A stretch of 64,000 bases of DNA from Folioceros fuciformis (lineage: Eukaryota; Anthocerotophyta; Anthocerotopsida; Anthocerotales), in NCBI GenBank assembly GCA_049999805.1, contig JBNGIO010005874.1:29609-93608 (forward strand). The letters run 5' to 3'. The translations under genes were made by a program, and so were the position numbers. Shown piece by piece: positions 55,095-64,000 of the stretch (its first letter is position 1; each line of letters starts with the position of its first letter). Under the pieces are notes generated by a model. It saw only the letters and a list, made by a program, of their open reading frames with translations. It did no database searches and was not told the origin of the DNA.

Positions 55095-58000
55095 TCAGAT
55101 ACCACGATGCTTCCTGTCCTCGACCAAGAAACTATGCACGAATCCGTCCATATCGGTCCACCAGCTCTGGCCCGGCTCCTTCCATGCCCTAATGCCTTTC
55201 CTCCTTGCCTGCAACTCCTGTGCCTGTTCCCACATCTGGCCATCACAGTACAAGTTTGACATCAAGACGTACGCTGCAGCATCTTTTGTATCTAGCTTCA
55301 TTGCTTCATCAAAAGCCTCGCGTCCCACCTCCACGTTGGTCCACTTTCGACAAGCACTCAGCAGAGTATGCCATACTGTAGCGTCAGCGGAAACTGTCAT
55401 TTTCCTTACTAGAGCTAACGCATCGTCCAGATGCCCTGCACGACCTAGAAGGTCCACCATTCCCGTGTAGTGGTCCACTGTAGGGTTGATGCCGTAGTGC
55501 CTGCTCATAGCTTCAAAGTACTCCCGCCCCTTGGTCACAAGACCAGTATGACTGCATGCCATTAGTATACTAAGGAATGTGACGCTGTCAGGCAGGATGC
55601 CATCCTCTTCCATTCTGGCAACCAAGTCAAAGACCAGTTCAGAGTTTCCTTGACGCGTGTAGCCGGCAATCAGCGCATTCCATGCAACGCTGTCTCTCGC
55701 AGACGATGTGTCGAACACTTCCTGCGCTTCCACCATACTGCCACATTTTCCGTACATGTTTATCAAACTCCCTGTCACAAGGACATCAGTTTGAAGCCCT
55801 TCTCTTTTAATCTGCGCATGAAGCTGCCTACCAAGATGCAAAGCTGCCACGTTTGCACATGCCTGCAGGAGGCACACAAATGTCACAGAATTGGGTGCAA
55901 CAAGGCCTTCGTCTTGCATGGCGCTGTAAAGACGAAGGGCTTCCTGCTCCATACCCTGTTGCGCATATCCTGCGATCATGGTACTCCACGTTACTACATT
56001 TTTTTCACTTAGTCCATTGAACACTTCGCGGGCATCCTCTAGGCTGCTACATTTTGCATACATGTTTACCAAACTGCTAGCTACAAACACATCAGCCTGA
56101 AGTCCTTGTTCTCTAATTTGTGCATGAAGTTGTTCTCCGTCCTGCAAAGCCGGCGCACCGAGGCTAGCACAGGCTTGCAGAAGGCACACAAATGTTACAG
56201 AGTCGGGTGCAGCTAAACTGCCCATAGCCCTGTAGACATCAAGGGCTTCCTGCCCCATGCCCTGATGGGAATATCCTGCAATCATGGCATTCCATGTCAC
56301 CACATCTTTCTCAGCGAGGCCATCAAACACCACCTGAGCATCCTCAAGGCTGCCGCACTTTGCGTACATGTTTACCAAGCTGTTGGCTACAAAGACGTCA
56401 GCCTGAAGCCCTTGCTCCCTAATTTGCCCATGAAGCTGCCTTCCCTTCTCCAAGGCTTGGGTGCCTACACTTGCACATGCCTGCAGCAGAGACACAAACG
56501 TCACAGAATTGGGTGCAGCCAAGTCTTCTTGTTGCATAGCCATGAAGAGACGAAGGGCTTCGGGTCCCATACCCTGCTGGGCATATCCTGCTATCATGGC
56601 ATTCCACGTGACGACATCTTTATGTGGAAGGTCATCGAACACGCTCTGTGCGTGCTTGAGGCTCCCACACTTGGCATACATGTTCAGCAAGCTGTTTGCT
56701 ACGAACACATCAGCCTGAAGCCCTCTGTCTCTTATTTCTGCATGAAGCTGCTTCCCCTTGTCCAGAGCTGTGGTGCCCACACTTGCACATGCCTGTAGAA
56801 GGGACACAAACGTCACAGAATTGGGTGCAGCCATGCCTTCTTCCTGCATAGCATTGAGGAGATGAAGGGCATCCGTCCCCATTCCTTTCTGTGAATATCC
56901 AGCTATCATGGCATTCCAAGTCACGACATCTTTCCTGGGAAGTCCATCGAAGACAGCCTGCGCATCACTTAGGCTGCCACACTTCGCGTACATGGTTACC
57001 AAACTATTGGCGACAAACACATCTGCTTCAATTCCTTGCTCTGTAATCTGCACATTGAGCTGTTTCCCTTGCTCCAAGGCCAGAGCGCCAAGACTTCCAC
57101 ACGCCTGCAGGACGCACACAAAAGTCACAGAGTTGGGCGTAACAACCCCTTCTTCTTGCATATCTCTGTAGAGATGAAGCGCTTCCTGCCCCATACCTTG
57201 CTGGGAGAATCCCCCTATCATGGCATTCCACAAGACCACATTCTTATGAGAAGTTCCGTCAAATGCAACCCGAGCATCCTCTATGCTGCCACACTTTGCA
57301 TACATGTTGACTAAGCTGCTCGCTACAAAGACGTCGCCTTGAAATCCTTGCTCTCTAATTTGTGCATGAAGCTGCCTTCCCTTTCCCAAAGCCGGAGTGC
57401 CCACAATAGCACATGCCTGCAAGAGGCACACAAAGGTCACAGAGTCAAGCTCAAGGACCCCTTCCGCATGCATTTCCCGGTGCAGCAGAAGAGCTTTCTG
57501 CCCCATACCCTGCTTGGAATACCCTGCTATCATCGCACTCCAAGTCACCAAATCCTTACGAGGAAGCCCGTCAAACACTCTTTGGGCATCTTTCAAGCTG
57601 CCACACTTGGCATACATGTCCACAAGGCAACTACAAACAAACAAATCCCGCTCAGCGCCAGCAGCCAACACATCAGCATGCACCTGCTGCCCAGACTTCA
57701 AATCGGCCCCCCTTGCACAAGCCTGCAGGGCTGCTACAAACACATACCCATCCGGCTTCACGCTTGACCTGCACATATCATGATACAATTCTACAGCCCG
57801 AGTATCCTGCCCCTGTCTAACATGTGCAGAAATGATAGCAGACCACGTGAAGGTATCTGGTTTGGGAACCAGCGCGAACACATCCATGGCTTCTTGCAAC
57901 CTGGCATGAGAGGCATACATTCGCATGATGTTATTGCACAAGAACGTGTCCGACTCATATCCGACCTGCACGCTGAGAGCATGGACTCGGCGACCCAGAA

Positions 58001-58463
58001 CCAGATCCTTCTTCGCCACACACTCCTTCAGCACCCAATAAATCAGAGATACCGAGATGCGACAGTCCGCGTCCACCATAATTCCCAGAGCCTCAACTGC
58101 CTCAGCGAGCCGCCCCTCCTGACATAGTCTGCTCACGGTATCACCAGTCACCTCCCTTTGATATCCTGCATGCCACTGGGGGTGAAGTAAACGCTGCATG
58201 CTACAGGTGGAAGACATTGCACGACCCATACTCCTATCCACAGCAGCCAGCTCCGCATTTACCACACATCCTCTGAGGTGGGCTGGCTTTCTTGCAATGC
58301 TGCTAAATCTCGTGGCTTCGTTGTTGGCTAGTGGAATCAAGTGAGCAGGGGATCTGCCTGGAATGCCTGTGAGCTCAGCACTTCGTGGAGTCCACAGGAG
58401 AATTTCCCAAAACGTGTCCTGTTGCCCCTTTCGGGGCTCGATTGCCACGCTCGGCACAGCCAT
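55095..58463 (-). CDS. Long PLS-class PPR protein with an E-type tail
   Basis: Intronless, 1122 aa from the ATG at 58463. After a ~95-residue presequence-like N-terminus the protein is an unbroken chain of P, L and S pentatricopeptide motifs. From about residue 235 to 900 a ~103-residue PLS unit is repeated six to seven times with high similarity; each contains (D)VVTWNAMIAGYSQQGMG, SVTFVCLLQACASVG and DVFVANSLVNMYAKCGS. The chain ends with HYTGMVDLLGRAGHLDDAL, LLSACRKWTNVEVGR and an E/E+ region WKEPGQSWWTDMDGFVHSF, stopping within the first residues of where a DYW deaminase would start. Such proteins bind organelle RNA and recruit editing enzymes; lacking DYW, this one would need a partner in trans. 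The target organelle is not certain. Confidence 0.93.
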   Translation of the reverse strand: MAVPSVAIEPRKGQQDTFWEILLWTPRSAELTGIPGRSPAHLIPLANNEATRFSSIARKPAHLRGCVVNAELAAVDRSMGRAMSSTCSMQRLLHPQWHAGYQREVTGDTVSRLCQEGRLAEAVEALGIMVDADCRISVSLIYWVLKECVAKKDLVLGRRVHALSVQVGYESDTFLCNNIMRMYASHARLQEAMDVFALVPKPDTFTWSAIISAHVRQGQDTRAVELYHDMCRSSVKPDGYVFVAALQACARGADLKSGQQVHADVLAAGAERDLFVCSCLVDMYAKCGSLKDAQRVFDGLPRKDLVTWSAMIAGYSKQGMGQKALLLHREMHAEGVLELDSVTFVCLLQACAIVGTPALGKGRQLHAQIREQGFQGDVFVASSLVNMYAKCGSIEDARVAFDGTSHKNVVLWNAMIGGFSQQGMGQEALHLYRDMQEEGVVTPNSVTFVCVLQACGSLGALALEQGKQLNVQITEQGIEADVFVANSLVTMYAKCGSLSDAQAVFDGLPRKDVVTWNAMIAGYSQKGMGTDALHLLNAMQEEGMAAPNSVTFVSLLQACASVGTTALDKGKQLHAEIRDRGLQADVFVANSLLNMYAKCGSLKHAQSVFDDLPHKDVVTWNAMIAGYAQQGMGPEALRLFMAMQQEDLAAPNSVTFVSLLQACASVGTQALEKGRQLHGQIREQGLQADVFVANSLVNMYAKCGSLEDAQVVFDGLAEKDVVTWNAMIAGYSHQGMGQEALDVYRAMGSLAAPDSVTFVCLLQACASLGAPALQDGEQLHAQIREQGLQADVFVASSLVNMYAKCSSLEDAREVFNGLSEKNVVTWSTMIAGYAQQGMEQEALRLYSAMQDEGLVAPNSVTFVCLLQACANVAALHLGRQLHAQIKREGLQTDVLVTGSLINMYGKCGSMVEAQEVFDTSSARDSVAWNALIAGYTRQGNSELVFDLVARMEEDGILPDSVTFLSILMACSHTGLVTKGREYFEAMSRHYGINPTVDHYTGMVDLLGRAGHLDDALALVRKMTVSADATVWHTLLSACRKWTNVEVGREAFDEAMKLDTKDAAAYVLMSNLYCDGQMWEQAQELQARRKGIRAWKEPGQSWWTDMDGFVHSFLVEDRKHRGI

Positions 58464-58837
58464 AGCTCGCAGCAGCAAGCGCTACAGCCGACGGCCGTTC
58501 GAGATGGCGTGCAGGTACTTACATCCCTGCATGCATCAGGTCACAGAATTGGAGTTCGATTTCCTTCCATTCACGAGCGACCGCGCGGAGGAATCGGGCA
58601 ATTCGGCATCACAGAGTCTGATGACGCCACTGCTAGAGATCCGATCCGCAGATGTCTGATTCCTAGTATTCTGTGCTAACCAAGCTTCCATTTCTCCAAC
58701 AACACACATTTAATGAGTAAAACACTGTGGTTTCGATCCCTGCCTCCTGCAAGGGGAGCGGGAAGGCAGAGGCAGAGGGTGCGGTGCCGGTCGGTCGTTT
58801 CCAGGTGAGGCTGTGAAGGAGGCTTCCGTGCCTCAGG

Positions 58838-60321
58838 ATGGCGTCCAGGAATGTAATGTCTTCCGCGCAGCTTGGGCTGACTTCGGGCTTGAAGGCCATC
58901 AACCAGGAGAAGCCCGAGGTAGAAAGAGTTCTGCTCAGCACATTCATTGGTTTGAATCCTTGCGCCGGTACGTGAATGTGTGTTGATGTGATGTTGCGAG
59001 GTTTGCGTGCGATCTGTCATTGCAGGCGATTAGCAGCGTGGCCGCGTGTTTTTAGATGTGCGATCTGTCACTCCTGCTTGTGATGCAACCGTGGGAAGCG
59101 ATTTCTGCTTGAAACACCTGAGAGGTGGTCCGGCTGTGTGGGAAACCTTCTCCGAGTCTGACGCTCAATTGGAGATGCAGAAACGCTAGTTCGCTTTCCT
59201 GTAGTGTCATTCAGTATGGCCACTGCCAGGGTAGCAGATTTGCAGTACAAGAGGAGTCGTCAAGGGGGAGTGGAACGGTGGCTTGACTGGTCTGTCTCTT
59301 CTTTGTCCTTGATGTTTTCCTCGGTAGTGTACTGAGGAAGTGCAGAGTCCTTGATCTCTTGCAGGATGAGTATGTCAGGATTGAATCGGTTTCTGTGCGA
59401 GTCCATCAGCGGTTTGATGTGTTCTCTGACCCGTGGCTGGTGCTGCAGGGTTGCAATGCGAGTCCGTATGGGGTAACCTGTCTGACCGAGGGTAACTTGT
59501 GCTGAAGATGTTGTGAAAGCTTTGACGGCACGTCTTGGTGCTTTGGAGGCCTGAACCCTGTAAATGTTCGGGTATATGTTGTTCATCTGTACTCATGTTA
59601 TGAAATTGTGCTTTGGTGTCCGCATCGGACTCAGGCTTCCCCTGTCCCAGGCATATGCGCCCCCTAGCTGTCCATATTCGGGGGGGATCGTTTCACCCAG
59701 CTGGTACGCCGGGTGCCTCTGCCCTGACTCGCCAATGTGGGGATCTCTCCTCCCCGTGGGAAGCAGCTGATGTGTTACTCAACAGACCAGCTTCTGGCCT
59801 TCAATCAGAAGGCAATGGAGCTCAGGTTGCAAGCAGTCCGGGGATTGGACATCGAAGGGTTGTCCATCTCGATGACAGCACAGGTTCTGCGGATGTGGTC
59901 CGGAGGACCGTGGGCGCAGCCTCCTTTGCAGCGATTTCTGCCCACACCTACAAGCCTCCTCCGCAGCCTTTGGACAGGTCTGTGGCGGAAACAGCCCTGG
60001 TCGGTTCTTTGGGAGCAGTAGTTTCTCGAGGTATTAGGTTCATTTTAACCTGGTTCGTTTCCATGCAGGCCAACAATAAATCCAGCATGGGTGACAAGTG
60101 GAGTTTTGCTTACAGCTGTAGCTGGGATTGCTTGGTTTATCCACCAGTCAGAGACATATGCCCGGCAACAACTCCTGAACGAGCGGACTGAGGACGTGAT
60201 AACCCCCCCGCCATCACCAGAAATGCTGGAGCGCTATGAAAGAGCACTGGCATCCGTTGAGCAAACTGGGATGATCAATAGGGCTGTAGCTGCTCTTCGC
60301 TCCAACAATTTCATCAAGTGA
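58838..60321 (+). CDS. Predicted single-pass membrane protein, probably plastid, unrecognised
   Basis: Three exons fit in phase: 58838-58967, 59701-60030, 60086-60321 (231 aa). Exon 1 encodes MASRNVMSSAQLGLTSG, a transit-like start. Exon 2 encodes a polar segment ending ALVGSLGAVVSR. Exon 3 begins with a hydrophobic helix (WVTSGVLLTAVAGIAWFI) followed by a charged tail (SETYARQQLLNERTEDV, SPEMLERYERALASVEQ, GMINRAVAALRSNNFIK). The ~730-bp first intron is long for this window, so the join of exon 1 to exon 2 is the weak point; exons 2 and 3 are well supported. No family is recognised. Confidence 0.55.
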
Positions 60322-61359
60322 GTGCACGATGGTGGATTCTCGAGAATTCACGCCTTCGTGTGGTTTTTCCATCAGCTGCAATGTGCTCGATACATTATTG
60401 TATTGCCAGTTTCCGGTGTGTGGGTTTCGCTTGTTTCTGATCGTTTTCTTGCAAGTTGCCTCNNNNNNNNNNAGACACGATGTTGAAGCACAACGAAATG
60501 CAAGATCTCAGATCAGAAGTCGAAAGACGTCGTGAGATCTGTGGATGACAATGTCTGCGTCTTGAGCTCTCCGGTGGCAGGCAAGCATGGACTATTTATG
60601 TCAGGTTTCTTACGCGGTGACAGCTCTCCTTACTCTTTCACGTATCGGCCACGTTTTGACCGGGTGCGCACACGCAAATAATATTGACCGAACTTTTTTT
60701 TCCTCAAGTTAATTTATAATTCAGTAAAAAAACCATCACTTTTATAAATCTTAGAATCTTGGAATCTTGGATTTTTCTCTCAGAAAAAAAAATTTAAAAA
60801 CCATTTTTCTTATAAATAAATATTCAAAAAAGCCAGTTTTTTCATAAACTAAGATTCCGTGTGCTACGTTTTTTTCCGTACGCCATACCAAAGAAACACT
60901 CTCTCTCTACATACCTTCTTTTTTGTTTTCTGACGGAGTATCTACCGGGGTATCCATCCTCCATTTCCGGAACTAGACTTGTTTTGTCTTGCTTTGGTGC
61001 ACTGTGTGGTTTGTAACACTGTGTGTCCTTTGTAAGGAGTTCCTGGAGGATATCCCGATAGATACCCCGTTTGAAGACAATAAAGTATGTAGAGAAAACC
61101 GTTTGAAGACAATAAAGTATGTAGAGAAAAAGTGTGTCTGTTTGGTATGCCATAGTGGCCATCGAATTCAGCGGGGAAGCCACGCCGCGGGGCGCAAACC
61201 TCAAACCCAAACACGAGGGTGACTGTGGCTGGAGGCAGGGCAACTTCGCATTGAGTGCGTGCGCGTTAGTGGAGATTCCAAGCGCATTCGCAGCGCCCAG
61301 ATGTCTCCTTCGCCAAGTGGAGTAGCGGTAGAGTGTGGACCACAGCGGACTCCCGACTC

Positions 61360-61806
61360 TCAGCATTGTGGTGGAAGAATGCAGATACTCTTTGGTATTC
61401 CATAGTCTCGAGGCCCTCTTTGGTATTCCATAATCTCGAGGTCCTCTTTGGTATTCCATAGTCTCGAGGTCCTCTTTTGGTATTTCATAGTCTCGAGGGA
61501 TGGAACCACAGTGGGCTTCTTGTGCATGCCGATGACCGTACCATCATCTCCCAAAGTGACCGCGCATCCGAGGCCTGACAAATCTTTTTTCGTCGCCTCA
61601 ACCTCGACGCAGTCTCTTATCCAATGGAGCAGGTAGGAGTCCCTGTCCAGCCTCGCCAGAAAGTCCGCAGAATCGAATGGCGCCGCTTGGTCATTCGGTG
61701 CCTGCCCCGGATTAGGACTGGTCACCAGCTCCGCATACTGCACTTTCATTTTCCACCTCCGCTCAAGAAGCTTGGAGGCGACCCACACAGCGGTCGTGTC
61801 GCTCAA
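61360..61806 (-). CDS. Hypothetical protein with a repeat-derived C-terminus
   Basis: A 148-aa frame. The first ~105 residues look like ordinary protein (TTAVWVASKLLERRWKMKVQ, DFLARLDRDSYLLHWIRD, LGCAVTLGDDGTVIGMHKKP). The rest is encoded by the 28-bp tandem array and reads as repeated EYQRGPRDYGIPK-like peptides. The repeat probably invaded the 3' end of a gene or gene fragment. No family is recognised. Confidence 0.35.
   Translation of the reverse strand: MSDTTAVWVASKLLERRWKMKVQYAELVTSPNPGQAPNDQAAPFDSADFLARLDRDSYLLHWIRDCVEVEATKKDLSGLGCAVTLGDDGTVIGMHKKPTVVPSLETMKYQKRTSRLWNTKEDLEIMEYQRGPRDYGIPKSICILPPQC
61388..61498. repeat. 28-bp tandem repeat, four copies
   Basis: Four adjacent copies of CTCTTTGGTATTCCATAGTC plus TCGAGGTC, with few differences; the last copy has an extra T. 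Confidence 0.9.
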
Positions 61807-62952
61807 ATTCAGTCTCGTATGAGACCTCTACATTCTTGGTGATCCACCCAGAGAAAGCCCTCCTTCAGGACACGAGAGGAAGAGCGCCTGGTCTCGTCCA
61901 TCTCCCGCGCACGATATAAGTCCTCCCGCCCTTTAAACACCCAATCGGACAGGGTCCACATTGAGAAAGATAGCATCAAAAACCGTGTGACCCCTCCCTG
62001 TCGAAGAGGTACATACTAGGGAAAGCTGGCTGGGACGGGCGATCCCGCGCAGACAGCGTTGCGTCCGCTCGACTCCAGTGTCAAAACTCGACGTCAGAGC
62101 AATGGGAGGAGGTAGAACTTTTGCTCAGGCCTTCTCAGGACAAAATTGCCGTCAGCGGCGCCAGATCTGAACCCCAACCCTATTCTCACTTGAATAACGT
62201 TCGGTAAGCATCCAGCCACTCTCTCTCCACATACGGTACGACTGTACTATAACCATGTACCAAACCGAACACACTACGCTAAATGTAGGACTCCATAGTG
62301 TCAGCTGCAACGGGCCGGACACAAAGGTGGAATGGTAGGCTATGGCCGATTCGCATCAATCCAATGTACGTACAGCCTGTGGGCAAATCACAATTCCGAC
62401 CGGTCGCGGTCCGTATACCTTGGGTCGCCAAGGAGAGTCTTTTTGATCCAAGTACCGAAGCGGTGAGATGTGGCGTTTGTGGTGCTGCCAACGAGGGCAC
62501 ACGGTCTCTGGCATGCCATCAGGCGCCTCCATCAGGTATTCCGTACAGCAGACATCTCTATTGAGCACACATGGTGAGTCCACCAGGAGAGGGTGTGCAA
62601 GGAGGGACATCGAGCTCGAGAGGATGGACGCGACCAGGTCAGAGGTGGTGCACGTACATGGGCTCGGGGAAGCATGCCTGAAAAGGCTCTTTTCCCAATT
62701 CATGCAGGCAGGAGGGTATGGACTGTCTCATCTGAGCAGCCGGCTGTTGTGCCATCATGGGCTTGACGACCTGCGTATGGAATGTGGAGAAGCGGAGTGT
62801 TTTCATGGTAGAGGTGAATTGATGGCCGCTGATGGTGGCATACTCCTGTCAACAATGCCAGATGCTGGTGATCCGCGGGCTACGCCGTGTCCTAGAAACG
62901 TGTTGTCTTCCAGCACGGTCGCCGGTGCCTCTTGTTTCCCTGGGATCAGCAG

Positions 62953-64000
62953 ATGCTCATGGCGGCCCGGAGTGTCGCAATGGAGTCACGGAGTGGGCAG
63001 AAGGATCGGTTTTGGGGACAGTTTGTCAAGACCCAGCAGAGTGCTGGGTTGACAGCTCTTGCTGGAAGCTTGGTTTCGAGGAACAACGAGTTGCTGGCAA
63101 GTCAAGAAGCTGGGAGGTGCAGCACCTGTGCAGGCAACGAAGCCCCATGTGTGGATGCAGGCCGGTGTTCCAGCAAGAGTTGTCGGCAGGACCACTTGTG
63201 GGGGCGATTCTTTCTGGATCAGACGCTGCGGTGGGATAATAGGCAAAAGCAGAAGACGCAATGCGGATCCCAGGACTTCCTCTGCTCAGACAATTTCTGC
63301 AAGCCGACTTGGGTGCATTCACAGCTGCGTTCTGTGGATGTGCACTCGGGTCGTCGTGGAGCAGCACTGAATTGGAGAGAACGGTGTTGTGACTCTCACA
63401 GGCCTGCAGGGGCGGAAAGGGGCGTGACGGTTGAGACTGTGAGCAGTCTCTGTCAGGAAGGGCAGCTTTCTGAGGCAGTCGAGGCTATGGGAGTCCTGGT
63501 GAACGCAGATTGCCACATTTCGGACTCCCTTTTTTGTACGGTGCTAAAGGAATGTGTGGTTGAGAGGAATCTGCCTTTGTGTCGTCGTGTTCATGCTCTT
63601 GCTGTAAAGCAGGGGTATGAATCCGATACGTTCGTGTGCAATCACATCCTACGGATGTATGGTTCTTATGCCAGGCTGAAAGAGGCTATGGATTTGTTTA
63701 CTACTGTGGCCAAACCAGATGCCTTCACATGGTCTGCCATAATCTCTGCGCATGTTAAGCATGGAGAAGATAAGCGGGCAATACAACTGTACCGTCTGAT
63801 GCGCAGGTCAAATGAGACGCCAGATGGGCATGTGTTTGTGGCAGCCCTTCAGGCTTGTGCGAAGGGAGCGGACTTGGAGTCGGGGCAGCAAGTACATGCC
63901 GATGTCCTGGCTAGCGGTATGGAGCCTAGCTTGTTTGTGTCCAGTTGCTTGGTGGACATGTATGCAAAGTGTGGGAGGTTTGAAGATGCTCGAAGAGTGT
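62953..64000 (+). CDS. PPR protein, paralog of the 55-58 kb gene, 5' part only
   Basis: An open frame from the ATG at 62953 runs off the window without a stop (at least 349 codons). It parallels the minus-strand PPR from its first residues: MLMAARSVAMESRSGQKDRF here against MAVPSVAIEPRKGQQDTF there. From residue ~155 they match closely: SSLCQEGQLSEAVEAMGVLV, VLKECVVERNLPLCRRVHAL, GYESDTFVCNHILRMYGSYA, FTWSAIISAHVKHGEDKRA, VFVAALQACAKGADLESG and LVDMYAKCG. The segment between about residues 25 and 150 is diverged and unusually Cys-rich (RCSTCAGNEAPCVDAGRCSS), so part of it could be a mis-called leader. The two genes point away from each other, starts 4.5 kb apart. Confidence 0.8.
   Translation, partial: MLMAARSVAMESRSGQKDRFWGQFVKTQQSAGLTALAGSLVSRNNELLASQEAGRCSTCAGNEAPCVDAGRCSSKSCRQDHLWGRFFLDQTLRWDNRQKQKTQCGSQDFLCSDNFCKPTWVHSQLRSVDVHSGRRGAALNWRERCCDSHRPAGAERGVTVETVSSLCQEGQLSEAVEAMGVLVNADCHISDSLFCTVLKECVVERNLPLCRRVHALAVKQGYESDTFVCNHILRMYGSYARLKEAMDLFTTVAKPDAFTWSAIISAHVKHGEDKRAIQLYRLMRRSNETPDGHVFVAALQACAKGADLESGQQVHADVLASGMEPSLFVSSCLVDMYAKCGRFEDARRV

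Larger units (their letters stand above)
60322..62952. other. Repeat-bearing region with a doubtful ORF
   Basis: A 10-N gap lies at 60463-60472 without duplicated flanks. Sequence at 60680-60850 is very AT-rich. A 30-bp unit (GTTTGAAGACAATAAAGTAT...) is present twice at 61069-61130. Nothing else was recognised apart from the ORF and the 28-bp array listed separately. Confidence 0.45.

Noticed and set aside
56265-57820. Several plus-strand ORFs of 60-180 aa
   Set aside because: Antisense frames of the repeated PPR units; their mutual similarity comes from the repeats.
1-64000. CRISPR arrays, bacterial operons, phage or defence systems
   Set aside because: The tandem arrays have no spacer structure and all recognised genes are plant nuclear genes with introns or plant targeting signals.

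Overview
This is nuclear DNA of a land plant. Evidence for that: most genes are split by short GT-AG introns of roughly 60-250 bp; there is a very long PLS-class pentatricopeptide repeat (PPR) protein with an E-type tail plus the start of a paralog; several proteins carry plastid or mitochondrial targeting sequences; and there is a plant-type SCAR/WAVE, a VQ-motif protein, a CRR7-like NDH factor, DUF639, and Harbinger and MULE transposon debris. Compact genes, short introns and the PPR tail (a PGQSWWTD motif) suggest a seed-free lineage such as a lycophyte. The species cannot be fixed from this sequence alone. Many exon boundaries below were worked out by matching splice sites, reading phase and protein family continuity; they are models, not transcript evidence.

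Layout. 0.1-2.0 kb: a membrane-anchored Cys-rich (PAN/Apple-like) protein (+). 2.2-3.2 kb: OST3/6 oligosaccharyltransferase subunit (-). 3.3-4.8 kb: AT-rich stretch with a minisatellite. 4.9-5.8 kb: PqqB-like metallo-beta-lactamase (-). 5.9-8.6 kb: a plastid protein (-) and a TatD-type nuclease (+), diverging from a 62-bp gap. 8.6-10.8 kb: an incompletely resolved minus-strand gene. 10.8-15.5 kb: SCAR/WAVE (+). 15.8-16.8 kb: plastid YceD/DUF177 protein (+). 17.4-18.0 kb: small secreted protein (+). 18.0-23.0 kb: AT-rich transposon island with a broken Harbinger element, tandem repeats and two assembly gaps.

23.0-23.9 kb: nuclear gene for mitochondrial ribosomal protein uS3m (+). 24.5-27.9 kb: DUF639 protein (-). 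28.6-29.6 kb: plastid 2Fe-2S ferredoxin-like protein (-). 29.8-31.1 kb: DTW-domain tRNA modification enzyme (-). 31.6-33.4 kb: anthranilate phosphoribosyltransferase (-), divergent from 33.5-36.2 kb MiaB-type methylthiotransferase (+). 37.1-38.3 kb: VQ protein (+). 38.6-39.6 kb: thylakoid-lumen TPR protein (-). 40.1-40.4 kb: acidic 18-residue repeat ORF (-). 41.7-43.0 kb: CRR7-like (+). 43.6-44.7 kb: mitochondrial phosphate carrier (+). 45.1-45.8 kb: zeta-class GST (-).

45.9-50.6 kb is a second repeat island: an 821-bp inverted-repeat element, a ~159-bp satellite array and a MULE transposase fragment. Then come a small conserved protein (50.7-51.1 kb, +), a low-complexity protein (51.7-53.8 kb, +), the giant PPR protein (55.1-58.5 kb, -), a small predicted membrane protein (58.8-60.3 kb, +), more repeats, and a partial PPR paralog running off the right edge (+).

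Functionally it is an ordinary gene-rich plant region. Several products serve organelles (plastid YceD, CRR7, lumen TPR, TrpD, 2Fe-2S; mitochondrial uS3 and phosphate carrier; organelle RNA-type PPRs), but nothing suggests a gene cluster. I did not find a clearly new multi-gene system. The most notable items are the nuclear uS3m gene, the PqqB-like hydrolase, the PPR paralog pair with internal unit amplification, and the inverted-repeat and satellite elements.
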